A stretch of DNA of 43,204 nt from Nitrospirota bacterium (GCA_016194305.1 JACQBW010000034.1:1-43204), one strand, 5' to 3'. Shown: positions 32,086 to 42,670, counted from the stretch's first letter. Notes: generated by a model from the sequence alone, not told the origin. Made by a program: numbers and translations.

Positions 32086-33107
32086 GATTTCGAAGTTGAT
32101 ATGAAATGTTCAAATCCCATGTCTTTAAGTTTTAAAAGATTTCCTTCCCGATCGAGATAACGGATCCCCTTCTTTCGAGTTATTTTTCCGACCGACCGTG
32201 CCCCGATTTTACCAGATTGTATCAACTGATTCATGTTTTTTATTTTTTGGGGTGAAACCGAAAATAAAAGTTCGAAATCTTCTCCGCCTGAAAGGGCAAC
32301 CAGGGCGGGATCGACTTTTCTTCTTTTTCCGTATTCCCGGAGTGACGGAGAAAGAGGAAGGTTGTCTAAATGAATCTCAGCGCCGACGTCGCTGGCCTGG
32401 GTGAGATTGAGAATATCAATAAAAAAGCCGTCGGAAATATCGATCATTGCAGAGGCCAGCTTTTTTTGAGAGAGCAGTTGTCCTTCCTTTAGCCGGGGCA
32501 GAGGGGTTAAGTGTCTGCGAAATAGCGATTTCCGCCAGGGTTCCGGATTTGAAGTGCCGAATTGTCTTAAGAGCTCCAGGCCTGCTTTGGAGTCACCCAG
32601 GGTACCTGTGACAAAAAGAGTGTCGCCTGGATGAGATCCGTGTCTTAAGAGGGAATGGTCCGGTCTGACCTCTCCAATCAGGGTAATCCCGATTGTGACC
32701 TTCGGTGCTTCGGAAAGATCTCCTCCAATCAGGCAGGTTCCATTCCGTTTTGCAAGTCTGTCTGCGCCGCGAATCAGTCCGAGAATTCTGGAAACTGAAG
32801 TGGTTGAAGGAAAAGCCAGGGAAAGCAGGAAATACCTGGGGAAGGCCCCCATTGCCGCGATATCACTTAAATTGGCCGCCATGGCCTTGTGGCCGGCCTG
32901 TTCAAACGTCGTATAATCGAAATCAAAGTCAATTTTTTCAATCAGCGTATCTGTGGTGAATACAAGATTCCTCCCGGGACGAGGCTGTATTATTGCGGCA
33001 TCATCGCCCATTCCCACTTTGAGGTTCGGGCAGGCACGGAAAAATCTCTTAAATATCGATTTGAGTAGTTTTCTCTCTCCCCACTTTGAAACCAGCTCCT
33101 CAGGCAT
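32082..33107 (-). CDS. thiL: Thiamine-monophosphate kinase
   Basis: Phosphorylates thiamine monophosphate to the diphosphate cofactor using ATP; about 341 residues from the chosen start. Visible signatures are [11 protein letters not shown] (ATP/metal site), [44 protein letters not shown] and [12 protein letters not shown], all typical of ThiL/PurM folds. The ATG at 33107 ([15 protein letters not shown]) overlaps the lon stop by 8 nt; an upstream in-frame ATG at 33140 would overlap by 41 nt and has no ribosome-binding site. It is likely coupled to lon. Confidence 0.93.
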   Translation of the reverse strand: MPEELVSKWGERKLLKSIFKRFFRACPNLKVGMGDDAAIIQPRPGRNLVFTTDTLIEKIDFDFDYTTFEQAGHKAMAANLSDIAAMGAFPRYFLLSLAFPSTTSVSRILGLIRGADRLAKRNGTCLIGGDLSEAPKVTIGITLIGEVRPDHSLLRHGSHPGDTLFVTGTLGDSKAGLELLRQFGTSNPEPWRKSLFRRHLTPLPRLKEGQLLSQKKLASAMIDISDGFFIDILNLTQASDVGAEIHLDNLPLSPSLREYGKRRKVDPALVALSGGEDFELLFSVSPQKIKNMNQLIQSGKIGARSVGKITRKKGIRYLDREGNLLKLKDMGFEHFISTSKS

Positions 33108-35505
33108 TGGCGGATACAGGAAGACGCTTCCGGGGAACATGATGAGAGGTTTGAATCTGACGTTTTAACGCGTGCTGGAGGACTTCCTCAGTGGTTTCGA
33201 CAAAAATCAGTTTCAGATCCTTTTGAATATGTTTTGGAATTTCCTCCAGGTCTTTTTCGTTCCTTTTCGGCAAAAGGATGGTTTTGATGCCGGCCGCTTT
33301 TGCGGCCAGAATTTTTTCTTTGAGTCCTCCAATGGGCAGGACTCTTCCGCGTAACGTAATTTCGCCGGTCATTGCCACCTCTTTTCGAACCGGGATTGCG
33401 GTCAGAGCAGAAGCGATTGAACAAGCCATTGTAATCCCTGCGGAAGGACCGTCTTTGGGAATGGCTCCAGCCGGAACATGAATATGGATATCGTTTTTTG
33501 AGAAAATATCCGGATGGATTCCGAGCTCCTTGCTTTTTGACCGGATAAAGCTCAGAGCGGCCTGGGCCGATTCCTTCATGACATCTCCTAACTGGCCGGT
33601 GAGAATCAGATTCCCTTTTCCTCTCATGAGCGTCGCTTCCACGTATATAATATCTCCTCCCACTTCGGTCCAGGCGAGACCGGTCGTGACGCCGACCTCG
33701 TCTTTCTTCATTTCTTCTTCGGGGAGGTACTTGGGAATTCCGAGATATTGATTCAGGTTGGTTGGCGTGATCGAATAAAGTTTCGGTTTTCCTTCTGCGA
33801 TTTTCCGGGTTACTTTTCGGAAGACCTGCGCGATTTCTCTTTCCAGATTACGGACGCCGGCTTCCCGGGTATGTTCGGATATGATTTTTCTTAAAGCCGC
33901 TTCAGTCAGCTGTGCGTGTTTTTTTGTAATTCCATTGGCTTCCAGCTGTCTCGGAATCAGATACTGCATGGCGATACCCAGTTTTTCTTCTAGGGTATAG
34001 CCGGAGATTTCAATCACTTCCATTCGGTCCCGGAGCGGTCCCGGAATGGTGTGGATTAAATTAGCCGTGGTAATAAACATGACGTTTGATAGATCGAACG
34101 GGACAGCCAGATAGTGATCCATGAACGCATTGTTCTGCTCCGGGTCAAGCACTTCCAGAAGGGCAGATGAGGGGTCTCCCCTGAAATCTGTTCCAATTTT
34201 GTCTATTTCATCCATCATAAATACGGGATTGAGCGTTCCCGCCTGTTTGATTCCCTGAATAATCTTTCCGGGGAGGGCTCCGACATACGTACGGCGATGT
34301 CCGCGGATTTCCGCTTCATCCCGGATTCCGCCGAGTGAAATACGGACAAATTCTCTACCGAGGGATCGTGCGATCGATTTACCCAATGAAGTTTTTCCGA
34401 CTCCGGGAGGTCCTGCGAAACAGAGTATCGGTCCTTTCATTTTCTCCTTCATTTTTCGGACGGCCAGAAACTCCAGGATTCTTTCTTTGACCTTTTCCAG
34501 ATCGAAATGGTCCTCATTGAGCACCTTGGATGCCAGTTTGATGTTCAGTTTATCCTTCGATTTTTTACTCCAGGGGAGTTCTGCGACGGTTTCGAGGTAG
34601 GTTCTTAAGGTAGCCGCCTCGGCGCTGTCTGGGTGCATTCTTTCCAGTCTCTTTAACTGTTTATCCGCCTCTTTTCCCACTTTTTCCGGCATCTTGGCTT
34701 CTTTAAAACGTTTTCTTAATTCGCCAATCTCCTCCGACCGCTCATCCAGGTCTCCGAGTTCCTTTTGAATCGCCTTGACCTGTTCCCTTAAGTAATACTC
34801 CCGCTGGGTCTTGTCCATTTCCCCTTTGGCTTCGGCCTGAATTTTTTGCTGCATGGAAAGAACATCGATTTCCTTGGCAAGGACTTCGCTCACTTTGCGG
34901 AGCCGTGCGACTGGATCAATCATTTCCAGGATTTCCTGGGCGACATCGACTTTCAAGCCCAAATTGGAGGCGATCATATCAGCAAGACGTCCCGGGTCTT
35001 CGATGTTTTCGAGAATGACCATAATGTCGGGAACCACAATTCTTCCAAAATTGATTATCTTTTCAAGTTGTTCCTTCACCGTCCTCATCAAAGCCTCCAC
35101 TTCCAATGGAAGTTTTTCCTGTTTTGTTTCGGGAATCTTTTCAATTTTGACGGTGAAAAACGGAGATGTTTCCGTATACTCCAGGACCTTTGCCTTCGAG
35201 ATGCCCTGAACCAGAATCTTGATCCGGCCGTCCGGAAGTTTCAACATCCTCATCACCATACCGATGGTTCCAACCGTAAACATATCTTGTGGACCCGGAT
35301 TTTCAATTTCAAGCGACTTTTGCGCGACCAGGAGGACCAGTTTATTCGACCCGAGGGCATGTTCAATCGCCTTGATGGAGAGATCTCTCCCCACAAAGAG
35401 AGGTAGGACCATGTAAGGGAAAACGACGATGTCCCGGATCGGGAGCAGGGGAAGAAGATTTGGGATTTCTATCTGGGAAGCTTCATTTTCAGCTGAGGTC
35501 GACAA
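33100..35505 (-). CDS. lon: ATP-dependent protease La (Lon)
   Basis: Cytosolic AAA+ serine protease of 801 residues. Domains in order: Lon N-terminal substrate domain (about 15-215), coiled coil, AAA+ with Walker [13 protein letters not shown] (about 362) and Walker [12 protein letters not shown], and C-terminal protease domain with catalytic Ser in [11 protein letters not shown] (about residue 685) and Lys in [14 protein letters not shown] (about residue 728). Translation begins at TTG 35505 with AAAGGA 7 nt upstream and a TATAAA box nearby. It sits 19 nt after galU. Complete, with no missing motif. Confidence 0.97.
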   Translation of the reverse strand: MSTSAENEASQIEIPNLLPLLPIRDIVVFPYMVLPLFVGRDLSIKAIEHALGSNKLVLLVAQKSLEIENPGPQDMFTVGTIGMVMRMLKLPDGRIKILVQGISKAKVLEYTETSPFFTVKIEKIPETKQEKLPLEVEALMRTVKEQLEKIINFGRIVVPDIMVILENIEDPGRLADMIASNLGLKVDVAQEILEMIDPVARLRKVSEVLAKEIDVLSMQQKIQAEAKGEMDKTQREYYLREQVKAIQKELGDLDERSEEIGELRKRFKEAKMPEKVGKEADKQLKRLERMHPDSAEAATLRTYLETVAELPWSKKSKDKLNIKLASKVLNEDHFDLEKVKERILEFLAVRKMKEKMKGPILCFAGPPGVGKTSLGKSIARSLGREFVRISLGGIRDEAEIRGHRRTYVGALPGKIIQGIKQAGTLNPVFMMDEIDKIGTDFRGDPSSALLEVLDPEQNNAFMDHYLAVPFDLSNVMFITTANLIHTIPGPLRDRMEVIEISGYTLEEKLGIAMQYLIPRQLEANGITKKHAQLTEAALRKIISEHTREAGVRNLEREIAQVFRKVTRKIAEGKPKLYSITPTNLNQYLGIPKYLPEEEMKKDEVGVTTGLAWTEVGGDIIYVEATLMRGKGNLILTGQLGDVMKESAQAALSFIRSKSKELGIHPDIFSKNDIHIHVPAGAIPKDGPSAGITMACSIASALTAIPVRKEVAMTGEITLRGRVLPIGGLKEKILAAKAAGIKTILLPKRNEKDLEEIPKHIQKDLKLIFVETTEEVLQHALKRQIQTSHHVPRKRLPVSANA

Positions 35506-35524
35506 TGTGTGATCCTTTTATGGT

Positions 35525-36412
35525 TTATAATTTCAGTGACTTTAAATATTCTTTAAATGCTTTTCCAAATTCAGAATTTTTTAGGCCAAATTCAACCGTG
35601 GCCTTTAAAAGGCCGAGTTTGTCACCTGCGTCATGCCTTTTCCCTTCGATCTCATAAGCGTAGGAAGCATTTTCGCGCGTGTATGCCTTTAAACCATCGG
35701 TCAGTTGAATCTCCCCATTTTTACCCGGCTTCGTCTTTTCAAGAATGGTCAATATTTCCGGAGTCAAAATATATCTTCCGATAATGGCAAAATCAGAGGG
35801 AGCTTCATCGGCAGTCGGTTTCTCGACCAGGTCTGAAATCTTATATATCCCTTTTGCCTGAAGCGCTCCGGAGATTACCCCATATTGATGGATTTGATTC
35901 CTGGGGACCCGGTGTACGCCGATGACGGGGGCATGATACCGATGATAAATTTCGATCATCGAAAGGAGAGTCGGCTTGACGGAATCGATAATATCATCTC
36001 CCAGGAGGACGGCAAAGGGTTCGTTTCCAATTAAATGGGCCGCGCATAATATGGCATGGCCGAGTCCGAGGGCTTCCGGCTGACGGACATAACAAAATTT
36101 TGCAGAATTCGAGATCTTTCTGAGGTTTTCAAGGGCCTCCTTTTTCCCTTTCGATTTCAGATTTTCTTCCAGTTCGAAAGAGATATCGAAATGATCTTCG
36201 ATGGCCCGTTTACCTCTTCCTGTGACAATGATGATTTCGGTAATGCCGGATGCAACCGCTTCTTCGACCACATATTGAATAAGGGGCTTGTCAACGAGAG
36301 CGAGCATCTCTTTGGGAGAGGCTTTGGTAGCAGGAAGGAATCGGGTTCCCAGACCCGCGGCTGGAATAATCGCTTTGCGTAACGGGTGCTCGGATTTTTC
36401 TCTTTTCATCAT
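35525..36412 (-). CDS. galU: UTP--glucose-1-phosphate uridylyltransferase
   Basis: Makes UDP-glucose for envelope polysaccharides; 295 residues. Nucleotidyltransferase signature AIIPAAGLGTRFLPATKASPKEM at the N-terminus, then IIIVTGRGKRAIEDHFD, FAVLLGDDIID, IHQYGVISG and LVEKPTADEAPSDFAIIGRY, which are GalU-specific rather than RmlA-like. The start is ATG 36412 (MMKREKSEH). It heads the galU-lon-thiL-DUF2062 run. Confidence 0.95.
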   Translation of the reverse strand: MMKREKSEHPLRKAIIPAAGLGTRFLPATKASPKEMLALVDKPLIQYVVEEAVASGITEIIIVTGRGKRAIEDHFDISFELEENLKSKGKKEALENLRKISNSAKFCYVRQPEALGLGHAILCAAHLIGNEPFAVLLGDDIIDSVKPTLLSMIEIYHRYHAPVIGVHRVPRNQIHQYGVISGALQAKGIYKISDLVEKPTADEAPSDFAIIGRYILTPEILTILEKTKPGKNGEIQLTDGLKAYTRENASYAYEIEGKRHDAGDKLGLLKATVEFGLKNSEFGKAFKEYLKSLKL

Positions 36413-36567
36413 GATCTAAATAGCAAAGAACGGGTTCAGAAATGGCCGCTACAGAATACGGGCTAATCTGGAAATTTCATGGAAGTACGGTAAAATGATC
36501 GTTTTCGGCCATCATATAAGAGATAAACCTTGAAAGTCAACTTATTCGCTTTTTGGGGACCGATTCC

Positions 36568-36596
36568 TTGACAGATTACAATTCCTCGGTTATCTT
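36568..36596 (+). promoter_or_regulatory. Sigma-70 promoter of the GGDEF gene
   Basis: TTGACA (36568-36573), a 17-nt spacer and TATCTT (36591-36596); predicted start near 36603. The leader contains a small hairpin (AACAATA/TATTGTT) and ends in GGAGGAGG. The remaining galU-GGDEF gap (36413-36567) shows no gene; I saw no cyclic-di-GMP riboswitch. Confidence 0.65.
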
Positions 36597-36671
36597 TTCA
36601 AAAGCCTAACAGGGCGAAACAATATATTAATCTATTGTTAATGTTTTTATTATCTCAATAATTGGAGGAGG

Positions 36672-37253
36672 ATGACTTTGGTCAACAAATCTCTTGAAGG
36701 AAAAGATCTCGGTCTGGAATGTAAAGATCGCTGCCAGCTTCCCCGACTTGTCGAATTGGCCACTTATGACGATTTGACTAAAATATTGAATCGAAAAGGA
36801 ATCATTGCCTCGCTGGAAAGTGAATTTAGAAGGGTTTTCAGACATAAATATCCACTTTCGCTTCTCTTGATCGATTTGGACCATTTTAAAAAGATTAATG
36901 ATTCTCACGGGCATATCCAGGGTGATTTTGTATTAAGAGCTTCTTCTTCAAGGATGAAAGAAGCCCTTCGGCAAGAAGACTACCTTGGGCGATATGGCGG
37001 GGACGAATTTCTGGCAGTTCTTCCGCATACCGATTTTAAAGGAGCGATGATCGTAGCACAGAGACTGGTGGAAGAGTTTAGCCAGGCGCCTCTTCAAAGA
37101 GGCAAGCTGTCGTTTAATCAAACGGTCAGTATCGGCGTCGCATCCTATGAATCAGGTGATACGCTGACCTCATTTCTGGAAAGAACAGATGGTGCCCTTT
37201 ATCAGTCTAAAACCGATGGCAGGTGCAGATGTTTTGGTCGGTTTAGCGATTAG
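36672..37253 (+). CDS. Diguanylate cyclase (GGDEF protein) with I-site
   Basis: A 193-residue protein consisting almost only of a GGDEF domain, which makes cyclic-di-GMP from two GTP. The active site RYGGDEFLAVL is at residues 107-117. The inhibitory I-site RQED (Arg100-Asp103) is exactly five residues before GGDEF, so product feedback is expected. DDLTKILNRKG and LLIDLDHFKKINDSHGH are also conserved. Only about 30 residues precede the domain, so no sensor module is present. The ATG at 36672 is very close to GGAGGAGG; TTG 36678 is spaced better. The 3' end overlaps convergent coaE by 11 nt. Confidence 0.92.
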   Translation: MTLVNKSLEGKDLGLECKDRCQLPRLVELATYDDLTKILNRKGIIASLESEFRRVFRHKYPLSLLLIDLDHFKKINDSHGHIQGDFVLRASSSRMKEALRQEDYLGRYGGDEFLAVLPHTDFKGAMIVAQRLVEEFSQAPLQRGKLSFNQTVSIGVASYESGDTLTSFLERTDGALYQSKTDGRCRCFGRFSD

Positions 37254-37863
37254 GTCGAAATTCCTCGAGTATTTCACGGAAGATCTTATGAACTCTTTTC
37301 CGGGTTGATTCCCTGCCCTCATCACCTTTGATAAGGTAATCTGCGTATTTCCTTTTTTGCGAGTGAGAGAATTGTGCCCGAACTCTTTTGACACTTTCGT
37401 CCCGTGTCAGGTGATTTCGTTTGATTAGCCGGCTAATCTGGATTTCTCGCTTCACATGGACCAAAACCACGGCATCCATCTTTACGAATGAGCCGGTTTC
37501 AATTAAGAGCGGACTATCATATACGATCACGGCGTTCCGGTTTTTTCTTTTAATTTGTCTTTCAATTACTCTCTCCTTTTTGAAGATTTCTGGATGAACG
37601 ATGGTGTTCAGAATTTTTCTTTTTTCAGGGTTTTCAAACACAATTTTCCCCATTTTTTTCCGGTCAATTTCTCCTTTTTTGTTTAAACAGGAAGGACCGA
37701 AGGCGCGGACCATTTTTTTGTAAGCCGGTGTCCCGATTTCGGTTACTTGCCGTGCGATCAAATCGGCGTCGATAAGCTCGGTTCCCAAGGCTTTAAACAT
37801 CTTGGCTATTCTGCTTTTTCCTGCAGCGATACCTCCCGTAAGGCCAATTTTCAAAATTCCCAT
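37243..37863 (-). CDS. coaE: Dephospho-CoA kinase
   Basis: Last step of coenzyme A synthesis, phosphorylating dephospho-CoA; 206 residues from the chosen start. P-loop GLTGGIAAGKSRIAKMF is at the N-terminus, followed by IDADLIARQV, IVHPEIFKK and VIVYDSPLLIE, all typical. ATG 37863 is chosen because AAGGA lies 10 nt upstream and it gives the standard MGILKIGLTGG start; an in-frame GTG at 37893 would add ten residues without a Shine-Dalgarno. The C-terminal tail is basic. Confidence 0.95.
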   Translation of the reverse strand: MGILKIGLTGGIAAGKSRIAKMFKALGTELIDADLIARQVTEIGTPAYKKMVRAFGPSCLNKKGEIDRKKMGKIVFENPEKRKILNTIVHPEIFKKERVIERQIKRKNRNAVIVYDSPLLIETGSFVKMDAVVLVHVKREIQISRLIKRNHLTRDESVKRVRAQFSHSQKRKYADYLIKGDEGRESTRKRVHKIFREILEEFRPNR

Positions 37864-37969
37864 ATTTGACGGTTCCTTAAGCCTTTGATACACTTTATAA
37901 AATAAGTCAGCGGTCCAAAATTATACAATTTGTATTGAAAAATCAACTATTTATATCATCGAGGCCCCT

Positions 37970-38905
37970 ATGAGTTCAGATCCAAGAATTACCCTGCTGA
38001 AATCGAATATTGAAAAAATCATTACCGGTAAGGGGGAAATTGTTAAAATGGCTATCGTCACCCTTCTGGCAAAAGGCCATCTTTTAATCGAAGATGTTCC
38101 CGGCGTCGGGAAAACGACCTTGGCCCAATCGATTTCCCGTTCAACGGACTGTTCGTTTAAGCGGATACAATTTACCAGCGATCTTCTCCCATCCGATATA
38201 CTCGGGGTTTCGGTTTACGACCAGATAAAACAGAGGTTTCAATTTATGCCCGGACCAGTCTTTTCAAACATCATTCTTGCGGATGAAATCAATCGAACGA
38301 CGCCGAAGACACAAAGTGCTCTTCTCGAAGCCATGAGCGAAGCCAAAGTTTCCATCGAAAACCGGACGATTCCGCTTCCGCAACCCTTTATGGTGATTGC
38401 GACCCAGAATCCGATTGAGTATCAGGGAACCTATCCCCTTCCGGAATCCCAGCTGGACCGATTTATGATCTGTCTTAGAATGGGATATCCCTCGGTTGAA
38501 GATGAGAAAAAAATTCTGAGATCTCGAATCTTCTCCCATGCGATTGATCAATTGAAGCCTGTATTGACCGGAAAAGATATCCTGGACCTTCAGGAAAGGG
38601 TTGAGGAAGTCAAGGTGTCAGATCCGGTCGTCGACTACATGTTGGCGATTGTCGAGGCGAGCAGGACCTCTGATCTATTTGAATTAGGGGTGAGTACGCG
38701 GGGGACCGCCTTCCTCTTCCGGTCGGTTCAGGCTCTGGCATTTGTAGAAGGAAGAGAGTATGGAACTCCGGATGACGTCAAACGGCTGGTCCCGCTCGTC
38801 TTCTCACATCGGGTGATTGTTCATCCCGAGAAATCAATTAAAGGACGGGGCCTGGAAATTCATCCTATTTTAACGCTTCTCAAAGAGATCCCCGTTCCTT
38901 TATAG
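37970..38905 (+). CDS. MoxR-family AAA+ ATPase
   Basis: A 311-residue MoxR-type AAA+ chaperone. Walker A is DVPGVGKTT (about residues 42-50), Walker B is IILADEINRTTPKTQSALLE (about 101), and MVIATQNPIEYQGTYPLPES with sensor motifs follows. The C-terminal lid is complete. It opens a tight operon with a DUF58 protein (3 nt gap) and a transglutaminase-like protein, the classic MoxR-DUF58-TgpA set. A TATCAT box 10 nt before the ATG and a TTGTAT-like -35 suggest a very short leader. MoxR proteins are thought to help assemble or activate metal-binding or envelope complexes. Confidence 0.94.
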   Translation: MSSDPRITLLKSNIEKIITGKGEIVKMAIVTLLAKGHLLIEDVPGVGKTTLAQSISRSTDCSFKRIQFTSDLLPSDILGVSVYDQIKQRFQFMPGPVFSNIILADEINRTTPKTQSALLEAMSEAKVSIENRTIPLPQPFMVIATQNPIEYQGTYPLPESQLDRFMICLRMGYPSVEDEKKILRSRIFSHAIDQLKPVLTGKDILDLQERVEEVKVSDPVVDYMLAIVEASRTSDLFELGVSTRGTAFLFRSVQALAFVEGREYGTPDDVKRLVPLVFSHRVIVHPEKSIKGRGLEIHPILTLLKEIPVPL

Positions 38906-38908
38906 CCG

Positions 38909-40012
38909 ATGAGGGTTCTTAAACTTTCGATCAAATCAAAATCTCTGATTGTCACTTCATTAGGTGTCCGTTTTATTCTGATGATGATGGCAGTCGGTAT
39001 CGCCGCCGTCAATACCGGCAACAATCTTCTCTATCTTATTTTAGCCATGATGCTGAGTCTCATGGTCATTTCAGGGGTGTTATCGGACACTTCTTTATAT
39101 CGGCTCCGCTACGGCCGGGAATTGCCATCTGCGATCTATGCCGGTCAGCCCGTCAATATGATCCTGACGGTATTTAACGACAAGAAAATTATCCCGGCAT
39201 TTTCTCTGCTTATTGAAGACTCGCTTGAAAAATATTCGGAAGGGTCGATTAAAGATAAATATTTTTTCAAGCTTCCACCGGCGACATCGCAGAAACGCTC
39301 CAGCCGAATTACTTTTGAAAAGCGCGGTGTCTACCCGCTCCAGGGGGTTTCATTTGCAACACGATTCCCGTTTGGAATATTTACGAAGATCAGAAAAGAG
39401 GAAGAATCCCCCGGTTCAGAGATTGTCGTTTTTCCGAGAATTTTCAAAGTTTCAAGCCTAAACGAAAGAGAAACCCTGGTGGGATCTCATTTTTCGACCC
39501 GGAAAGGGCAGGGGATCTCTCTTTATCAATTTCGGCCCTACCATCATGGAGAAGATGCCCGTTCCATCCATTGGAAGACCTCGGCCCGGAAACAAAAACT
39601 GATTGTCAGAGAGTACGAAGAGGAAAAAGAAAAGAAAATTTCAATCGGAATATCGAACAGCGCTCCGATTCCCCCGTCAAATGATGATTTGATTCGATTT
39701 GAAAAAGGGATCGAGCTGGCCGCCTCTTATGTTTCGTTTTATTTGAAAGAAGGGTATCAACTTGCGTTCTTTACCGATGAGACGGTTCTTCCTCTGGGCA
39801 TGGGAGCGGCCCATTTGAAGGAGATTTTAACCTTACTGGCCTCTCTAAAAGCAGTACATCAGTCAGGTCCACTGCCTCGATCGACTCATCCAACAGAAAT
39901 CCCGGTCTTACTGATCTCTCCTTTGAGCCAAAACCAATTCAATTTCAAAAACGACGTAAAGATTTTTCAGCCTGACGAAATTGATCGTCTTGTCTACTGG
40001 AGCGGGGAATGA
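38909..40012 (+). CDS. DUF58 domain-containing membrane protein
   Basis: A 367-residue protein with two adjacent N-terminal membrane spans (about residues 18-62, with NTGNNLLYLILAMMLS between and within) and a cytosolic C-terminal DUF58 domain (von Willebrand A-like). The family motif YQFRPYHHGEDARSIHWKTSAR is clear, followed by KLIVREYEEE. Such proteins act with MoxR ATPases. It starts 3 nt after moxR and its stop overlaps the transglutaminase gene by 4 nt (ATGA). Confidence 0.92.
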   Translation: MRVLKLSIKSKSLIVTSLGVRFILMMMAVGIAAVNTGNNLLYLILAMMLSLMVISGVLSDTSLYRLRYGRELPSAIYAGQPVNMILTVFNDKKIIPAFSLLIEDSLEKYSEGSIKDKYFFKLPPATSQKRSSRITFEKRGVYPLQGVSFATRFPFGIFTKIRKEEESPGSEIVVFPRIFKVSSLNERETLVGSHFSTRKGQGISLYQFRPYHHGEDARSIHWKTSARKQKLIVREYEEEKEKKISIGISNSAPIPPSNDDLIRFEKGIELAASYVSFYLKEGYQLAFFTDETVLPLGMGAAHLKEILTLLASLKAVHQSGPLPRSTHPTEIPVLLISPLSQNQFNFKNDVKIFQPDEIDRLVYWSGE

Positions 40013-42150
40013 AGTTCAGAACCTCTTTTATTCTCTCAGTACACCTGATGGCGCTGGCCAGTTTTCAAGCCTTGATTCAGACCCACGAGCTTCCGTTGAT
40101 CTTTTCTCTTTTGATTGTGACTCTGATCGTAACCAGTTTTGTACTCAATCTGAAATATAAGTCGCTAAAAGTGAACAAAAGCCTGGTCAACGGAGTGATT
40201 TTTGGCGCGGCATTTTTCTTTTTGGGAGACTGGATTTATTGGTCCCGCGGTCTCTTGATGGCCAGCACGCATTTCTTGAATCTTCTGCTGATCATAAAAC
40301 TCTTCACGTTGAAACGCTCGAAAGACTATATTCAGCTCTTTGTCGTCAGTTTTCTTCAGGTTCTGGCTGCTTCTGCCATGAGTATCCAGATTTCGTTTGC
40401 GGTTTCACTTCTTGTCTACCTCATGATGGCAACCTGGGGAATGATACTTTACCAGATGAAAGCCGATATCGAGTATCGTAACCAGATATCCGGATTTCAG
40501 GACAATATTCATTTCCCCGAAACGTTCGAGTCAGAAGAAGTGGTCACTTTTCCTCTCGTCGTGACGACACTTGGCGTCGGCGTCATTTCATTTGTCTTCA
40601 CGCTGATGATCTTTTTCATGATTCCCAGAATGGGAGCAGGATTTTTTCAGAAGAAAGAAGGGGAGGAAATTCGTACCAGCGGTTTTTCTGAAAAGGCCGA
40701 CTTTGGAAGCCTGGCGCCGATTAAACTGGATTCAACGACAGTCATGCGGGTTTCCATGTCGTCGGCCCCTTTTAAGATCTATATTAAAGGGACTTCCTTT
40801 AATGTCTATGATGGAAAGGGGTGGAAAAATACCCTTCATGTTCAGAAAAATCTTTCTGCGGATGAAGAGATTCCCGCGCCTTTGAAATCCGAATCGATCA
40901 TCACACAGGAATATGTGGTCGAACCCATGGATACGTTAGCCATCTTTGCCCTCTCCCAGCCTGTCCGTTTGGAAGGCGGGTTCCGTTCTTTCAATCAGGA
41001 TCAAATGGGAAATCTGACCATGCAGATTAACCCGGGAAACCGCCTTGCTTATAAAATTATTTCTTCGCTTCCGGTCATTTCCAGGCAGGATCGGGAGGCG
41101 AAAGTCGCACAGATTCCTCTCCAGTCCGGCGGACAGACCTATGTCGAATACCCCTTTCCGCATCCGGAGAAGCTGGAAGATCTCGCCCGGCATGCTTCGG
41201 AAGGGACCTCGACTCTCCTGGAAAAAGCATCGGCAGTGCAGCAATATTTAAAAAATAACTATACTTATTCACTGAACGTGTCCCCGTCAAAAGAATATTC
41301 GCCGATGGAGGATTTCCTTTTCCATCAGAAAAAGGGATACTGTGAGCATTTTGCAACGGCCATGGTCCTTATGATGAGAAGCTTGGGAATTCCATCCCGT
41401 TTGGCCACGGGATATTCTCCTGAAGAGTGGAATCCTTACGGCAACTATTTCAAAGTGCGCCAGAGCGACGCCCATGCCTGGGTGGAAGTCTACTTTCCGA
41501 ACAGCGGATGGATTACCTTTGATCCGACGCCCGAAGGAAGAAACTCCCCGTTGAATCTTACATTAACCGCCCAGCTGAAGAAGAGCCTTTTTCCGGTGGA
41601 TCAAATGTTTGACGCACTCCGACTCAAGTGGGATCGCTATGTGGTCCATTATTCCATTCAGGATCAAATGGAGGTGGGGACGGTTCTTCAAAAAAAGGGA
41701 ACATTCTATGCGGGCTATTTGAAAGAGAAGATCCATCGATTATCCGAAAATCCTTCCCGATACCAGAAAAGCGCGGCCGTGTTGATTTTGATCATTTCAG
41801 GAGCGGTTCTCATATACTTCGGAATCAAAAAGCTTTATCCGAATGGGTTTGGAAGGCCGTTTGCTGAAAAAGAGGAGAATGAGGCAGTAACTTATTACCT
41901 TAAATTACTTCAGATTCTCTCCCGGTATCATCTGAACAAGAAACCCCAGCAAACACCTCATGAATTTTTGGCTGAATCAGAAGAAACACTTCACCTGATC
42001 GGAGATCCGTTTTATCCGGGAGCAGAACGACTTACCGAACTCTATTACCAGAATCGTTTCGGTGAGAAAGATCTTTCTCAAGAAGAAAGAAAGCGTTCCG
42101 AAGACCTCCTGAAGACCCTCCGCGAATTTTCAACTCCTTCCCGGAATTAA
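40009..42150 (+). CDS. Transglutaminase-like membrane protein (TgpA/DUF3488 family)
   Basis: A 713-residue inner-membrane protein. The N-terminal part has about six membrane spans (residues 1-215, DUF3488). A periplasmic region with a transglutaminase-core domain follows, with the catalytic triad visible: Cys445 (KKGYCEHFATAM), His489 (SDAHAWVEVY) and Asp505 (ITFDPTPEG). One more span lies at about residues 590-608, and a C-terminal DUF4129-like segment (YYLKLLQILSRYHLNKKP) completes it. It is the third gene of the MoxR operon. The TgpA homologue in Pseudomonas is essential, but its substrate is unknown. Confidence 0.93.
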   Translation: MKFRTSFILSVHLMALASFQALIQTHELPLIFSLLIVTLIVTSFVLNLKYKSLKVNKSLVNGVIFGAAFFFLGDWIYWSRGLLMASTHFLNLLLIIKLFTLKRSKDYIQLFVVSFLQVLAASAMSIQISFAVSLLVYLMMATWGMILYQMKADIEYRNQISGFQDNIHFPETFESEEVVTFPLVVTTLGVGVISFVFTLMIFFMIPRMGAGFFQKKEGEEIRTSGFSEKADFGSLAPIKLDSTTVMRVSMSSAPFKIYIKGTSFNVYDGKGWKNTLHVQKNLSADEEIPAPLKSESIITQEYVVEPMDTLAIFALSQPVRLEGGFRSFNQDQMGNLTMQINPGNRLAYKIISSLPVISRQDREAKVAQIPLQSGGQTYVEYPFPHPEKLEDLARHASEGTSTLLEKASAVQQYLKNNYTYSLNVSPSKEYSPMEDFLFHQKKGYCEHFATAMVLMMRSLGIPSRLATGYSPEEWNPYGNYFKVRQSDAHAWVEVYFPNSGWITFDPTPEGRNSPLNLTLTAQLKKSLFPVDQMFDALRLKWDRYVVHYSIQDQMEVGTVLQKKGTFYAGYLKEKIHRLSENPSRYQKSAAVLILIISGAVLIYFGIKKLYPNGFGRPFAEKEENEAVTYYLKLLQILSRYHLNKKPQQTPHEFLAESEETLHLIGDPFYPGAERLTELYYQNRFGEKDLSQEERKRSEDLLKTLREFSTPSRN

Positions 42151-42670
42151 GGGCACACCCTACTTAATGGATGACCTCTCATCTGAAGAATAAACCAATC
42201 TTATAATATTAAAGATAGCAAAAACAAAGCGCGATAGGGCGCGAGAAGGGTATTCAGCATAATAAGAGGGAGTCATTTCCTCGAAAGACGTCGCAGGGAC
42301 CAAAGTCGATTCCGCAGGTCATCCTGAACGAATGTGGTTGAAACAACAGATATTTGATTTATTGGTGACCTCATGGCTTAGACTACTTCCAGATATCCAC
42401 AACCTTGGACCATTTCTACCGATATACGATTACTTTTGGTAATACACACCCGTTGACTCATAAATAAATGTTAGCGAAGTAATATAAGGAACAGAGCATC
42501 AGATTCTATATTTGTGAAAGAGTTAAGAGGGATTTCTCCTTCTTTCTTATCTCTTCAAGGTATTTCAAAAGTATTTCAAAATCAACTTAGCTTTTTTTAA
42601 ACCAAACTGGAATAGTTACCGAATCGGCGGGTTTTTTGCCCGAAATAAAATGAAGGTCGGACCATTTTTC
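42151..42670. other. Gene-free stretch between the TgpA-like and RibD-like genes
   Basis: About 520 nt without a supportable gene. The longest open frame I read (about 54 codons, ending near 42440) has no start context or recognisable family. The stretch is richer in A+T than the flanks. It contains a tandem 11-nt duplication (42560-42581) and a small CGGG/CCCG hairpin near 42630, possibly the terminator region of the minus-strand reductase gene. Confidence 0.55.
42560..42581 (+). repeat. Tandem 11-nt duplication
   Basis: GTATTTCAAAA occurs twice in direct succession. A small local duplication; no function is evident. Confidence 0.7.

Noticed and set aside
34846-35406. Plus-strand open frame of about 186 codons inside lon
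   Set aside because: Antisense shadow of the Lon N-terminal domain, His/Phe-rich by codon mirroring.
36597-36671. Cyclic-di-GMP riboswitch before the GGDEF gene
   Set aside because: The leader of about 70 nt is too short, A+T-rich, and lacks the conserved GEMM motifs.
42270-42440. Short open frame of about 54 codons in the gene-free stretch
   Set aside because: No start codon with a ribosome-binding site, no recognisable family, and A+T-rich sequence.
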